In this document: positions 22,850 to 35,623 of the stretch, one piece after another | Layout: every line of letters starts with the position of its first letter | How positions within the stretch are numbered: the first letter of the stretch is position 1 | From: Berberis thunbergii | Taxonomy: Eukaryota > Streptophyta > Magnoliopsida > Ranunculales > Berberidaceae | Assembly (NCBI GenBank): GCA_003290165.1 | Contig: QNQO01000640.1 | Span: 1-64,000 of the forward strand | Length of the DNA stretch: 64,000 nucleotides | Reading direction: 5' to 3' | Translations under genes and position numbers: made by a program | Notes under the pieces: generated by a model | Seen by the model: only the letters and a program-made list of their open reading frames with translations | Database searches by the model: none | Told to the model about the DNA's origin: nothing

Positions 22850-25800
22850 ATGCGTCTTTGGGAACGAGATTCAAGGGGTCGACTAATTAAAGAGGATCCT
22901 GTAGAGTTGTTTGAAGTCCCCATTGACCTTCTAGAATCATTCTCATTATCAAGTGAGACCACTGAAATGGCCGAGGAGAGAGCATTTAAGGATTATTTTT
23001 CTCCACGTTCCAATAACACCCCATCTTGCATTGTCTTGCCTGAGACCAGTGCAAATAGCTTTGAGCTAAAACCATCAATTATCCACCTTTTGCCTTCCTT
23101 TTATGGTCTAGAAAGAGAGGATCCCTATCTTCATGTCAAAGAGTTTCTTGACATATGTGCTACTCTGAAATATCCCAATTTTTCTGATGATTCAGTTCGT
23201 CTTAGGCTGTTCCCCTTTTCTTTAAAAGATAAGGCGAAGTCATGGTTAAACTCCTTAGAAACTGGAACCATCAACACTTGGGATGCCCTATCAGGAAAAT
23301 TTATGACAAAATATTTTCCTATTCATAAAACAAATGCCATCCGAAGAGATATATCTAATTTTCAACAGAAAGAGGGTGAGCATTTCTATGAATGTTGGGA
23401 AAGATTCAATGAACTCATTGCTAGGTGTCCCCATCACGGCTTTGAAAAGTGGCGCTTGGTTCAATACTTTCAAGACGCGTTAACCCCTCAAAACCATCGA
23501 ATGATTGACGCCACTAGTGGTGGGTCACTTATGAAAATGTGTGCTAATGAGATTTGGGAATTCTTTGAAGCTATTTCTGAGAATTCTCAACAATGGGATT
23601 ATTCAAGAAAAGACATGGATAGGCGAAAGGGTGGTTTGTATGAAGTGAGGGATACATCATCTACTCCTCATCTTACTCCTTCTTCGAGGTTGGAAGAAGT
23701 TGTAATGACAATGGCACAGAAGATTGATGCATATCTGGAAAAGTCTCAGCCATCAGTCCAAACCAATGTTCCATCCGAGGTTTGTGCTGCATGTTCAAGT
23801 TCTAGTCATTCCACATCAGACTGTCACTTGAAAAATGAGTACCCTGCTTATTTTGCTGAACAAGTCAATGCATTCAATACCTTTAGGCAATCTGGTTATA
23901 ATCCACACTCAAATTTTTACAATCCAGGTTTAGCTAAACACCCTAATCTCTCATGGGCCCATGGTCAACATCAAGGAGGCCCAGTTGTTATCCCTCAAGC
24001 TCCTCGAGCTCCAATTCCTGCTAATAGGCCTCAATTCAATCAAGATGTTCCTCTCTCTAACACTCAGAGTTTTCAGGATACATTGAACCAATTTATGCAG
24101 ATAACAGGAACCATACTCGAACAAAACTCTCAGGCTATCACCGAACTAAGAGCTAATTCTCAACAACAATCTCAAGCCATCCAAAAGCTTGAGATGGCTG
24201 TGAGTCAAATAGCAAAATCCTTTCCTGAAAGAGAAGCAGGAAGATTCCCTGGTCAACCCATTCAAAATCCTAAGGGCAAATTCGAAATAGGCAGTACATC
24301 TCAGCCACGAAATGAAGATGTCAAATCTATCATAACCCTTAGGAGTGGAAAACAAGTTGACAACCAACTTAGAATGCCTAATTTGATTGATCCTGAAGCC
24401 CAATCTACGCCAAGGCAAGTCACACCTCCATCTGAGAAGGAGGCTGATAAAGCCTCATCTTCTCAAGAGGATCATCATCTTGACTCTAATCCCACCAAGG
24501 CATCCTATACGCCTAGAGCCCCATTTCCATCGCGGTTAGCTCCGGCGAAGAAAGGAACAAATGCCAACGATATAATGGAAATTTTTAAACAAGTTCAAAT
24601 CAATATTCCATTACTCGAGGCCATTAAGCAAGTTCCCTCTTATGCCAAGTTTTTGAAGGATTTGTGTACACAAAAGCGAAAAGTAAATGTGCACAAAAGA
24701 GCCTTCCTAACTGAGCAAGTTAGCTCCATCCTTCAACACAAAACCCCACCTAAGTACAGAGATCCTGGTTGCCCGACTATTTCATGTGTGATTGGTGATC
24801 ATATGATTGAGAAGGCACTGTTAGATTTAGGGGCAAGTGTTAATCTATTGCCATATTCGGTATATGAGCAATTGGGTCTTGGTGAGTTGAAATCAACTCA
24901 AGTGACATTGCAATTGGCAGACAGATCTGTCCGAGTCCCCCGCGGTATGTTAGAGGATGTGATCATTCAGGTGGACAAATTTTATTTCCCTGTGGACTTC
25001 ATAGTCCTGGACACACAACCTGTTCACAATCCCTCTAGTCACATTCCAGTTATTTTGGGTCGTCCATTTTTGGCCACATCCAATGCTATCATTAACTGTC
25101 GAAATGGAATCATGAAATTATCATTTGGTAACATGACCGTCGAACTCAACGTATTCAATGTAAGTCAACAACCTCCCGAGTCTGAGGACTCCCTTGAGGT
25201 TAACATGATTGAGAGATTGGCGGAACATTCATTTCCTCAGTTTAATGATCCTTTAGAGGCTTGTTTGACTCATTTTAATTTAGACTTCGATATTAATGAT
25301 TCCATCAGGGAAGTCAATGCTTTGCTTGATTCTACCCCTATAATGGAAACCAGATATAAATGGAAGCCTAGGGTGGAAACTCTTCCACTCAGTGAGTCAA
25401 ATCAAGTCCCTTCCGTTGAACAACCACCCAAGCTCGACCTAAAAGTATTACCTGACAACCTCAAGTATGCATTTTTAGGTGTTGACGATACCTTACCTGT
25501 TATTATTTCATCTGCATTGACTGAAGAACAGGAAGGAAAATTGCTAGATGTTTTAAAAGAACATAAAACAGCACTTGGGTGGACTATCGCGGATATTAAA
25601 GGAATAAGTCCAACCGTTTGCATGCATCGCATTCATATCGAAGATAATGCCAAAGTATCGCGTGAAATGCAACGTAGACTTAATCCTAATCTAAAGGAAG
25701 TTGTCCGAGCTGAAGTGCTCAAATTGTTGGATGTGGGTATAATCTACCCAATTTCGGATAGCCCTTGGGTAAGTCCTGTTCAAGTTGTCCCAAAGAAGTC

Positions 25801-28339
25801 AGGGGTAACGGTAATCAAGAATGACAAGAATGAATTAGTACCAACCCGCATGACCACGGGGTGGCGAGTATGTATTGATTACCGTAAGTTGAACTTGGTC
25901 ACAAGGAAGGATCACTTTCCTCTCCCTTTCATTGACCAGATGCTTGAAAGGTTAGCCGGACATGATTACTATTGTTTTCTTGATGGGTATTCCGGTTATA
26001 ACCAAATCCCCATTGCACCCGAGGATCAAGAGAAGACCACATTCACTTGTCCCTTTGGAACTTTCGCATATCGGAGAATGCCCTTTGGATTGTGTAACGC
26101 ACCCGCTACTTTTCAGCGATGCATGCTTAGCATCTTTTCCGATATGGTTGAGAGGTTCCTCGAAGTGTTTATGGATGATTTCTCAGTATTTGGTGATTCA
26201 TTTGATGAATGTCTACATCATTTAACTTTAGTGTTAAATAGATGTGTGGAGAAAAATCTTGTCTTAAATTGGGAGAAATGTCACTTTATGGTACGACAAG
26301 GCATTGTTCTTGGACATGTAATCTCACACAAGGGAATTGAAGTCGACAAAGCCAAAATTGATTTAATTTCAAGTCTTCCGCCTCCAAAGACGGTTAAGGA
26401 AATTAGATCTTTTCTAGGCCATGCTGGATTTTATAGGAGATTCATCAAAGATTTTAGCAAAATCGCTCGTCCTTTATGCAATTTACTTGCTAAAGACGCA
26501 GTTTTTGTTTTTGATGAAGATTGTTTAAAAGCTTTTGAGAAGCTCAAACAATTATTGACGTCAGCTCCAATCATCCAATCTCCTAATTGGAACTTTCCCT
26601 TTGAGATTATGTGTGATGCTTCCGACTTTGCACTCGGAGTTGTCCTAGGACAACGATTGGACAAAAAGCCACATGTCATTTATTACGCTAGTAGAACTCT
26701 ACAAGACGCACAACTTAATTACTCTACCACTGAGAAAGAGTTATTAGCTGTAGTCTTTGCTCTAGATAAATTTCGGTCTTACCTTATAGGATCCAAAGTA
26801 ATTATTTTTACTGATCACGCGGCGTTAAAGTATCTTTTCTCTAAAAAAGATGCTAAACCTCGCTTAATTCGATGGGTCCTATTGCTACAAGAATTTGATA
26901 TTGAAATTCGGGACAAGAAAGGTTCAGAAAATGTTGTAGCTGACCATTTATCTAGACTTCTAGTAGAGTCATCTAGCAAATATTTACCATTGAATGAGTC
27001 ATTTCCTGATGAGCAATTATTTGCTCTCTCCCAATTACCTTGGTATGCAGATATTGTGAACTATCTTGTTACAGGTCAACTTCCTTTGAAGTGGTCCAAA
27101 CAAGATAGATCCAAATTTCTTGCTGAGGTTAGACATTTCTTCTGGGATGATCCATACTTGTTCAAGTATTGTCCTGATCAGGTTATCAGGAGATGTGTTC
27201 CTGAAAGTGAATTTCACAGCATCATCTCATTTTGTCATGAGCAAGCTTGTGGTGGTCATTTTAGCTCTAAAAAGACAGCTGCAAAAGTTTTGCAGAGTGG
27301 TTTTTATTGGCCTACCCTTTTTCGAGATACTCATGCCTTTTGCACCACTTGTGATCGATGCCAACGAATGGGTTCCATCTCTCGTCGCAACATGATGCCC
27401 CTTACTAATATTCTTGTGGTTGAAATCTTTGATGTTTGGGGTATTGATTTCATGGGACCATTCCCGCCTTCATTTGGCAATCTTTTCATCCTTGTTGCCG
27501 TGGATTATGTGTCCAAATGGGTAGAAGCAATACCATGTAAAACGAATGACCACAAGGTTGTGGTAAGATTCTTGAAAGATAATATCTTTTCTCGTTTTGG
27601 TATTCCGCGTGCCATTATAAGTGACGGTGGTTCTCATTTTTGCAATAGACCGTTCGGGCTATTAGTAAAGAAATACTCCATCACACATAAGGTTGGCACC
27701 CCCTATCATCCACAAACAAGTGGGCAAGTGGAGATTTCCAATCGGGAGATTAAAAACATTCTAGAGAAGACAGTCAGACCAGACCGTAAAGACTGGTCTC
27801 AACGTCTGAGTGATGCTCTCTGGGCTTATAGAACAGCATTTAAGACCCCGATTGGAATGTCTCCATATAGGCTTGTTTTTGGAAAAGCATGTCATTTGCC
27901 TGTGGAATTGGCACATCGTGCATATTGGGCCATCAAGACATTCAATTTTGATATGGTCAAGGCTGGATCACATCGTAAGCTTCAACTTGATGAGTTGGAA
28001 GAGATCCGAAATGATGCGTACCACAATGCCAAAATCTACAAAGAACGTACGAAGATATTCCATGATAAATCCATTCTTCGTAAGTCCTTTGAGCCATCTC
28101 AAAAAGTTCTATTGTTCGACTCTCGGTTACGACTTTTTCCGGGCAAGTTGAGATCTCGGTGGTCTGGACCTTATATTGTGAAAACAGTGTTCCCACATGG
28201 AGCTGTGGAGATCGTTAATCCTAAGGATGGCCATGTATTTAAGGTAAATGGTCAACGACTTAAGCCATTCTTAGAGTTACCTCGATTAGAAGTCGAAGTT
28301 GATGTAATCCTATTAGAGGACCCTGTGTATCAGAAGTGA
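22850..28339 (+). CDS. Gag-Pol polyprotein of the Athila-type element, intact
   Basis: One frame of 1,829 codons from the first ATG (22,850) to TGA, with no frameshift between gag and pol. Domains in order: a retrotransposon Gag domain at about 80-215; a CCHC zinc knuckle at C312-C315-H320-C325; an aspartic protease with DLGAS at 659-663, the Leu variant of D-S/T-G common in this plant lineage; reverse transcriptase at about 970-1150 with FMDD at 1107-1110; RNase H starting near CDAS (D1256); an integrase zinc finger of HHCC type near 1460-1505; an integrase core with D1533, D1592 and E1628 (D-x35-E); and a GPY/F-like C-terminus without a chromodomain. The product makes and integrates element cDNA from cytoplasmic particles. 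All key residues I can check are present, so the element could be autonomous for Gag-Pol. Confidence 0.95.
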   Translation: MRLWERDSRGRLIKEDPVELFEVPIDLLESFSLSSETTEMAEERAFKDYFSPRSNNTPSCIVLPETSANSFELKPSIIHLLPSFYGLEREDPYLHVKEFLDICATLKYPNFSDDSVRLRLFPFSLKDKAKSWLNSLETGTINTWDALSGKFMTKYFPIHKTNAIRRDISNFQQKEGEHFYECWERFNELIARCPHHGFEKWRLVQYFQDALTPQNHRMIDATSGGSLMKMCANEIWEFFEAISENSQQWDYSRKDMDRRKGGLYEVRDTSSTPHLTPSSRLEEVVMTMAQKIDAYLEKSQPSVQTNVPSEVCAACSSSSHSTSDCHLKNEYPAYFAEQVNAFNTFRQSGYNPHSNFYNPGLAKHPNLSWAHGQHQGGPVVIPQAPRAPIPANRPQFNQDVPLSNTQSFQDTLNQFMQITGTILEQNSQAITELRANSQQQSQAIQKLEMAVSQIAKSFPEREAGRFPGQPIQNPKGKFEIGSTSQPRNEDVKSIITLRSGKQVDNQLRMPNLIDPEAQSTPRQVTPPSEKEADKASSSQEDHHLDSNPTKASYTPRAPFPSRLAPAKKGTNANDIMEIFKQVQINIPLLEAIKQVPSYAKFLKDLCTQKRKVNVHKRAFLTEQVSSILQHKTPPKYRDPGCPTISCVIGDHMIEKALLDLGASVNLLPYSVYEQLGLGELKSTQVTLQLADRSVRVPRGMLEDVIIQVDKFYFPVDFIVLDTQPVHNPSSHIPVILGRPFLATSNAIINCRNGIMKLSFGNMTVELNVFNVSQQPPESEDSLEVNMIERLAEHSFPQFNDPLEACLTHFNLDFDINDSIREVNALLDSTPIMETRYKWKPRVETLPLSESNQVPSVEQPPKLDLKVLPDNLKYAFLGVDDTLPVIISSALTEEQEGKLLDVLKEHKTALGWTIADIKGISPTVCMHRIHIEDNAKVSREMQRRLNPNLKEVVRAEVLKLLDVGIIYPISDSPWVSPVQVVPKKSGVTVIKNDKNELVPTRMTTGWRVCIDYRKLNLVTRKDHFPLPFIDQMLERLAGHDYYCFLDGYSGYNQIPIAPEDQEKTTFTCPFGTFAYRRMPFGLCNAPATFQRCMLSIFSDMVERFLEVFMDDFSVFGDSFDECLHHLTLVLNRCVEKNLVLNWEKCHFMVRQGIVLGHVISHKGIEVDKAKIDLISSLPPPKTVKEIRSFLGHAGFYRRFIKDFSKIARPLCNLLAKDAVFVFDEDCLKAFEKLKQLLTSAPIIQSPNWNFPFEIMCDASDFALGVVLGQRLDKKPHVIYYASRTLQDAQLNYSTTEKELLAVVFALDKFRSYLIGSKVIIFTDHAALKYLFSKKDAKPRLIRWVLLLQEFDIEIRDKKGSENVVADHLSRLLVESSSKYLPLNESFPDEQLFALSQLPWYADIVNYLVTGQLPLKWSKQDRSKFLAEVRHFFWDDPYLFKYCPDQVIRRCVPESEFHSIISFCHEQACGGHFSSKKTAAKVLQSGFYWPTLFRDTHAFCTTCDRCQRMGSISRRNMMPLTNILVVEIFDVWGIDFMGPFPPSFGNLFILVAVDYVSKWVEAIPCKTNDHKVVVRFLKDNIFSRFGIPRAIISDGGSHFCNRPFGLLVKKYSITHKVGTPYHPQTSGQVEISNREIKNILEKTVRPDRKDWSQRLSDALWAYRTAFKTPIGMSPYRLVFGKACHLPVELAHRAYWAIKTFNFDMVKAGSHRKLQLDELEEIRNDAYHNAKIYKERTKIFHDKSILRKSFEPSQKVLLFDSRLRLFPGKLRSRWSGPYIVKTVFPHGAVEIVNPKDGHVFKVNGQRLKPFLELPRLEVEVDVILLEDPVYQK

Positions 28340-30420
28340 GGATCTTTTGGGTTTTGTCGGGCTGATGACGTTAAACCAAGCGCTCCTAGGAGGCAACCTA
28401 GCTTTAGTTGTGTGTCTCTGCTGTTAGTCTGGATTGATTTTCGAGTACCCTATTTAGTTGTGTTTCACTCTTACTCGTTAGCTCCGTAACAGTTTTGACT
28501 AACAACTAGCTTTCTTTTTAGTTTTCTTTGTTAGTGTCGAGTCTGCATTTTATCGATTTCTAATGAAAACTCCATGATTCTTATGTTTGTGAGCCTCATT
28601 GATGGATGACTTCTTGGAAATTGGTACAATCTTCACCGCGGTAATACTGTTCTAACCTCCTCTCCTGTACTTATTTCATTCATTTGTAAGATTATTTTGT
28701 TAAACATTGAGGACAATGTTTGGATTAGGTTTGGGGGTAGGATTCATGAGTCGGTGAATTTTTCATTTTTTTTTCGTAGTATTTGAAAAGGTGAATTTTT
28801 CATTTTTTTCGTAGTATTTTCTTTTCTTTTCTTGAAAAAAAAAATGCTTTTCTGTCAAGAAAACTTGGTCTTTTACGAGTATGAAAATGGACTTTAAATG
28901 TTTTATGCTCAAGAAAATGCAAGCCAACTTGACATATTGGTATATTGATAAAAGACTGAAAGTTTATTAAGATCCTTAAGTTAGATCTAGTTCATAAGAT
29001 TTTTCAACTCGATTATCTTTGCACCATGAGCCATGTTAGCATAACTTGAAGTTGATGAGTGAAATATATACTAGAAAACCTTAGAATAATAGTGGAGACT
29101 TAACCCTGAAAGCTTTGAGCCTTTCTATTTTTCTGAGGGTTATACATAAACTCTGATTTTTCTTGAGTCTACATTATCTCGTTGATGATCTCATTATTTT
29201 CATTCTTTTGATCAATTGCTTTGGAAATGACATAAAAATTGAATTATTACACTAGAACTTCTTGGCTTATTCAATTGAGATGTCATAATACTGACCCGAA
29301 CTTAGGAAATGATCTAGGCATTTTTTTTCTTTAAACCATTAACTAGCCTTTTAACTTACCCATAACATTAACTTTTTGTAGCCTTTTGAGCCATAGATTA
29401 ACCTTTTATTTGTTAACCCATTAACCTTTACCCAATTTTTCTGGGAATGTGTACGGATGAATATACTTGGTGTAAAAAGGGCATGAAAGATCAAAATATG
29501 AATATTTCATAAATCCTCTATGAAAGAAAGAAAAAAAAAAAAAAAAAAAAAGGAAACAGAAGAAGAATGTGAATGAGGATAAAGATGTGAGAATGAAGAA
29601 AAAATTGATGGTGCGCAACATTGATTTATTCTTGACAGCCCTAATTGTACGTATAATGGGTGTATACATTCCTAGAAATTTTTGTTAGAATCCTTTGACA
29701 TTCCTTATTAACTATTACCCAAGCCCCATTACAACCCAACAAAGTCCTAGTTGATCTTAGGTAAAGGTTGGTTTCGTAGATGTGGAGATTTAATAACCAA
29801 GACCTATGGTGTTTGATTCAACATTCCCAAAAGCAATTGATATTCCTGTCCATGAGATCATGTTCATTCCATTCTTGAAAAGTCCGTTCTTCATATTACT
29901 ATATGTGAGATGATTGTTTTCCATCATTTACTCTTTTCCTCACATATAAACTGAGTGAAATATCAAATCTCTGAGTGTTTTGTTGTGAGTGACATGAGAG
30001 GTTTGAAGTCAAAACAAACTTTCTACAGGAGATTTAGTCATTGTTTTACTCTGAAATGAAAAGTTATGTTGACAGTGCTATCCACACACACACATTGAGT
30101 TGAGGATGATTATGAATTTTTTCTAACCTTTGGAGAATATTAAATTATTTGGAGATTTGTTGATACACTAAAATGACACTGTTGGTTTCTTGCATTTCTT
30201 GAAGTTTTAAAATGAACACAGTTTGACCAAGTTTTGATTGAGTCAGTAATGTTTGTGGGTAACATGTCTGGAAACCCTCACGAGACTATAACTCGTCCAC
30301 TGGAGGTAATCTAGGGGTTTAAAGCCTTGTTGCACGTGTAAGGTAAGTGCAACCGATGATTCCTGCGAAAGTGAGTTAGGATTTTCTTTTTATTGTTTTG
30401 CTCGAGGACTAGCAAAATAT
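28340..30420 (+). other. Noncoding 3' region of the Athila-type element
   Basis: About 2.1 kb where Athila elements often carry an env-like gene. I find no convincing frame: the longest open stretch is a minus-strand low-complexity one over a poly-A run near 29,530. A PPT-like copy, aggtttgggggta, lies at about 28,726-28,739, just after the phrase gaggacaatgtttgg, which is widely conserved in such elements. Confidence 0.7.
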
Positions 30421-30435
30421 AGGTTTGGGGGTATT
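30420..30435 (+). other. Polypurine tract before the 3' LTR
   Basis: aggtttgggggtatt immediately precedes the tgatattc start of the 3' LTR, the expected place for plus-strand priming. Confidence 0.75.
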
Positions 30436-32456
30436 TGATATTCACATAATTATTACAGAATATATCCCTTAATTTGTACATGTTAGTGTTTCGATTATTA
30501 TATTTTATAGTAATTATTTCGTTTTAATATCTTTGCAGGAATTTGAGCTTAAACGATAAATCCATATTAAGCAGTCACAAACGACAATTAGGCAATTTCA
30601 ATGGTGGTATCAAACAAAACACAAACCTACACCCAACACCTAACTCTTAACCTAAAAATCCACAAACCTACACCCAACACCTAGCTCACAACCTAAAAAT
30701 CCACAAACCTAAACCTTGAAACTTAAAACCCACAAACCTAAACCTTGAAACCTAATTCATAACCTAAACCCCATCCATAACCTAAAACCAAACCCAATCC
30801 TACCCTCATTGATGAATCTACCCCTCATCTCATCCATATTCATCTTCTCATTCTCTATAAATAGAGGAGGATAGAGTGAGAATGAGAGGGGAGAAAAGAG
30901 AAGGGAAAAGAAGCAAATTAGGAAGAAAAATAATCCTCTTTCTCTCAAATTCACCTCACCCTCATCACCACCACCTATCCCTCTTCCACTCATCCATCTC
31001 TCACTCACTCCACTCACTCAGTAGTCACCACACCCTTGCCACCACAGTCACCTCGCCATCGCCACCACCGAGCACCACCACCAATTCCGCCACCGTCCTC
31101 GCGCCACCACCGCGAAACAGGGGCGTGACAACCCTGTTTCGCGTCCAACTTTCACTTTGCCACCACCCTCGGCCCCTCTCCCCTGTCCACGCACCATCAC
31201 CACCTCCGCACGAGCACCGCCACCGCGCGAAAACCACCGCGAAACAGAGCACCGCGGCCCTGTTTCGCGTCGCGACAGAGCACTCGCTGCTCCTCCCTCT
31301 CGGCCTCTCTTCGTCGCGAGCTCCTTCCTGTCCTCACCTCTTGCGACCACCGTCACCACCACGACCGAGAACCACCGCCTCCTCCTCGCGAACAGAGTTC
31401 TTATCGCGAAACAGGGAGCTCCTGTTCCTCATCTGTTTTCTCTGTTTTTCTCTGTTTTCTTAGTATTTCCTCACCTTTTCTCTTCTTATGCAGGTTCTGG
31501 AAGCGATTTGAGGTCGAGGACGGGCCAGAGGAGCGAGAACGAGGCCGAAAACCGCGCTGTCGCGCTGGAGAAGACGAGCGGCTACTGTAGCAGAGGCGGG
31601 AAGGGGTTATTTCGGTTATTCGGCTATTCACACCCCCGGTTTTGCTCTGTACCACCACAAAGTGCTTTTGGCCAGTTTTCTCGGGATTCGCGTCCGTGCA
31701 GAGATGATTTCCACCTCCATTGACGTTGTGCCCACCGCCACCATGACCAGCTAAACCATTCGCCAAGGCTACGATGAAACCACGGGATTTCCTAGAGTTT
31801 GTGTATTTAAATTTATTATTTTCTTTATGCTTGAACGTTAAACACATTTGATTTATGATTTTTAATAAATTGCTTTCACCGATTATATCCTGATTAATTA
31901 TCTAGACTAGTCGGTAGTTAGAAGTACCCTTTGTTGAAATTCAAAAGTCTGATTTAATCAATTAATCTGAATCTGTGATTGTGTGTGCCGTAAGAAGACA
32001 CACAATGCTAGGGATTAGGATTAGTTAAAATAAACCTGTGATTGTGTGTGCTGTAAGAAGACACGCAATTCTAGGGGTTTATACCTATGCTTAAATCAAT
32101 TGTGAACTTAGATTAATCTTTAGGTTAGTCATGCTAAATCTTGAAAACAATATCTTTGATTACACAAATCTCAAAGAACCTGTGGTGGATTCAATGCCTT
32201 GGTTTCCTTTCTCATATTATTTAAAACTTTTTATTTTGTTTTTAATTTGATTTTTAGTTTAGATTTAAAAATGCTGTAACCCCCTTTCCTATAAATTAGT
32301 TTAATTAAATTCTAAAATTTCAATTGCATCCACCTTCCTCGTGGGATCGACCCGTACTTGCCGTTGTCTACCAGTTAGGCACCGTGCACTTGCAGTTATT
32401 ACAAGTAGGTTAAATTAACCTGTTAATTTAGGTTAGTTAAATCCGCATCAAGTTTT
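30436..32456 (+). repeat. 3' LTR of the Athila-type element
   Basis: It matches the 5' LTR. Visible differences include an extra caaacctacaccc-type repeat unit near 30,650, loss of an aacctaatccat unit near 30,780, an 11-bp deletion near 31,590 (tagcgccactg missing) and scattered single changes. It is followed by unrelated sequence from 32,457. Confidence 0.92.
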
Positions 32457-32923
32457 AAGTCTTGTGTTGTACCGTTGTGTTCTAATGATTATCATATAAT
32501 TAAGCAAGTTGTGGATTTTGCTAGAACCAGTGGTACGTGGAAATCGTTTACTCTCTCTACTAGTAGCCTATACATTATATGTCATAGAGATATCGTGTTT
32601 GACTACCAACCACCATATTTTAAAAATATGTGTGGGTTAATGTAGATAATGTAAAAAATCAAATCAAACTCTCGTTGAAAAAATATAACAAAGACTGAAC
32701 TCTGAAACCCGAACTACTTCAAATTCAACGGAAAATTAAAGGTCATTTTAATAGATGGAAGGATGTCACAAACAATAACTCAATACAAATTTGAAAGTTT
32801 CAAGTAGATTAAACAACATATGTCACAAAAAATAGATAACTCAATACAAAGCTAAAAGTTTCAAAAACATCGAACAACATTTATCCCCAACAATATAATA
32901 TCAATAAGGTGTGCTCAAATGAA

Positions 32924-33719
32924 TCATCCTTGCTGGAAGAGGATGAAGACCACGGCCAAGACATAACCAATGAAGCGAAGTAAGATAGCAACTCCAAGGG
33001 CGTATTTAAGCTTCTTGATACCCTTTGAGGATTTTGGGCTAATGATGCAGATTATCAGTACAACGATTGCAGCTGTCAAGGAAGACACACTGAAGAAAAT
33101 GTTACTACCAAAGTGCATATACTTCAGAAGATGATTGTGTATAGTGTTTCCACTCTCTTGCAAGAATGAAAAAAGTTCCATTGGTTCCAAAAGTCACAAC
33201 CCCAATTCCAACACCTTCCATTTTCTTTAAGATCAAAGGATCTTCATATTCTTCGGACATGTTAGAGTCGTGTTTCGTCAAATTTCCCTGCCATCAGAAC
33301 ATATGGTTCATACATGTATGTAACAAATGATAATGGGTTAACATACCCAAGGACAAGTAAATGACATTGTAACACACAACAGAAAATGGTTGGACTAAGC
33401 ACATACCGTCTGTGGTGTCAAATCATCATCCACAATAGCTATAATGTGATCACCATTTAGGGGAACCTCATTGAGTATTTTCTTCTAGGAAAACATGAAA
33501 ATTTTGTAGTGTTAAGTTTATTGAAGTACAAAAAGAAATATGAATAAGATTTGTGTTTTATTCTCAGGCAATGTCATCACCAAATTAATATTGCTTGTTT
33601 AGCAACGAGATACATAAGACCAAATGTAGGCATTTACGCCTACCTATTCTTTAACCTGTGATAAATTGTCTGAAGGTGATGGTATCACAACAGTGTAATC
33701 AGTTGTGTTGGTGCAATCT
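32924..33719 (-). pseudogene. TM3, broken copy of the small membrane gene
   Basis: Exons homologous to TM1 exons 2-4 lie at 33,719-about 33,650, 33,466-33,407 and 33,287-32,924. Exon 2 ends in TAG where TM1 has a Glu codon (GAG), and the last exon has a frameshift near 33,165, before the first strong membrane helix. Exon 1 is missing because homology ends at about 34,080, where an inverted copy begins. The C-terminal helices remain readable. Confidence 0.8.
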
Positions 33720-34087
33720 TCTAAAACAACAATATGAAATATGAACATGTAAGCTTAGTGTTTTTTTTTTTCTAGGAAGAAATTTTTTTCCTATTAAAAA
33801 ATTTGAGCCCACTGTAATAAAACTATCTTCCTAGCTCATATATGTTCCATTCAAGCTTTAGGTCTAATTACAAACACTAAGAAGAGTTGGACATTTTTTA
33901 AAAATTTCAATAGATCGAACCTGATAAACCTAAGCTGATAGGTTGGAGGTATAAATTTTCTTTTTTAAAAAGGAAAAACAATCAAATTTGCATACAGACA
34001 TCAGATAAGTCTAAACAAAATAGCAACACAATCAGGTTTGCCTCTTCAGTACTTACAACGGTCTCATATCATTGTTCAAAATAGCAA

Positions 34088-34333
34088 TTGGAGAGTGTTG
34101 GAACCGGTGGAAATTTTGCATTCTTGCAAGTGGGTGGAAAGACTATACACAATCATATTCTAAAGTGTATGCACTTTGCTAGTAACCTTTTATTCGGTGT
34201 GTCTTCCTTGACTGCTGCAATTGTTCTACTGATAATCTGCATCAATAACCCAAAGTCCTCGAGGATTATCAATAAGCATAAATACGCCCTTCATCCGCTA
34301 GCAAGGTTGATTCGTTTAAGCACGCCTTATTGA
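34088..34333 (+). pseudogene. TM4, fragment of the small membrane gene, opposite strand
   Basis: It starts inside the last exon (GTGGNFAFLQVGG) and keeps the HNHILKCMHF region and the first strong helix, then loses the family sequence after KYAL and runs to a stop. It lies head to head with TM3. Downstream, at 34,436, it is followed by the same flank that precedes mMDH copy A. Confidence 0.8.
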
Positions 34334-34735
34334 TATTATGCTGTTTGATGTATTTGAAACTTTCGGTTTTGTATTGAGTTACCTATTGTTTGTGACACCC
34401 TTCCATCTATTAAAATGACCTTTAATTTTCTGTTGAATTTGAAGTAGTTTGGGTTTCACAGTTCAATATTTGTTGTATTTTTTCAGCGAGAGATTGATTT
34501 GTTGTTTTTTGCATTTCTACTCTCTGTGACCCATCATTTCCCTTTCAGCGAGAGATTGATTTGTTGTTTTAAATTATTTCTCTAAATTGCACTTAGTTAC
34601 GGATTATTACAGATAGGATCAAAGACTATAAATGATTAGTCTCAAAGGGTAACTGAACAGGGTGACAACAAAGTATGTAATGAAACAAGGAGGGCCAGAG
34701 TTATAATGAAAGCATATCATACTTTTTCAGAATAA

Positions 34736-35623
34736 TCTTTATTACAATTCAGAATTGTGTTTTACTATTCATTGCTGACTGAGACAAACAAAAAGGTTGA
34801 GACAAAAGAGATCTAGGATTAAGAAGTGGGAAGATATTGAGGGTTGAGAATCATTCTCTATAATGACATGTTTGCAATTATAAAACATGTTGAAGGGCAA
34901 AAAATGGTGAATTTTTTTTTGTGGAATGTACATGTGGCGGAGAGAGAAAATTTTGTTTGTGTGTGTGTGTTTTTTTTCTTTCTCAAAATGAAAATTGACA
35001 TAACTATCTTTATAGTTATCAGATTTTGGTAAACTTAATATCGTAGAAATGCATTTTTGAAGATCTTTCTAACAATACCTATGATCAATACAAGCGCTAA
35101 AATTTTATATGTTTTATTATTAAAAAAGGTCTAATCCATTTCACGCCATTAATATTTTTCAAATTTTTTCAGAGGAATGAAATTAGCTTCTAAAGGTATA
35201 TCCAAACAAATAACTCGAATTCTAATAAAACTAATGATCAATACAAGCACTACAATTTAAAATATAAATTTTATTATTAAATTTTTTTTAATACCTTTTA
35301 TGTTATTAATATTTTTCAATGTCATATCAGAAAAAAATGAGACGGACATCTTAATGCACATTTAAGCAAAAACCTTAAACTTAATATTTTGGCGAATTCA
35401 AAGTTTGGGAGAGAACTTACTTTAGACGTTTGAATTTTTATCCCTGACTAATCCAAATTTTAAGTGAGTCTAATTCTAAAATTTATAGTATATATTTGTA
35501 ACTTAGAATAATCTTGCACTTCAAAACTGATAGTGAGGATGGTGGCGGGGGTGTTCAAGACATGTTATTTAGCAAAAAAATTATGTATTTTGCAAGGGTG
35601 TCAACGACGCGGGTATTATACTA
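34736..35623 (+). mobile_element. Helitron-like element H4 (alpha type)
   Basis: It starts tctttattacaattc after an A and shares its body with H1 and H2. Near the end is the stem gtgtc-aac-gacgc at 35,598-35,610, then ten bases and cta running straight into H5. The block-1 paralog at about 1,055 lacks the element. Confidence 0.7.

Larger units (their letters stand above)
19415..32456 (+). mobile_element. Athila-type Ty3/gypsy LTR retrotransposon, nearly complete
   Basis: A 13-kb element with two long LTRs, a tRNA-Asp type PBS, a 1.4-kb leader, a single gag-pol frame, a 2.1-kb noncoding 3' region and a polypurine tract before the 3' LTR. The domain order PR-RT-RH-INT and the lack of a chromodomain place it in the non-chromovirus Ty3/gypsy group. 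The PBS and the ggtttgggggta motifs resemble Athila/Diaspora relatives. No env-like frame is visible after pol. I find no convincing 5-bp target duplication: the left flank is tcttc, the right flank is aagtc after the agtttt shared by both LTRs, or agttt if the LTR ends at CA. The LTRs differ by about 15-20 substitutions plus several indels (counted by eye), so the insertion looks fairly recent. Confidence 0.92.

Noticed and set aside
26431..26679. Minus-strand frames inside gag-pol
   Set aside because: Antisense shadows of a well-supported coding region.
28340..30420. An env-like gene after pol
   Set aside because: No frame of useful length, signal peptide or membrane segment was found on the plus strand.
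30876..31463. 195-codon frame in the 3' LTR (and shorter ones at 20,075-20,462)
   Set aside because: It spans the LTR TATA region and the GC-rich hairpin core and is broken in the 5' LTR. The composition is low-complexity Pro/Ser/His. It is an LTR artefact.
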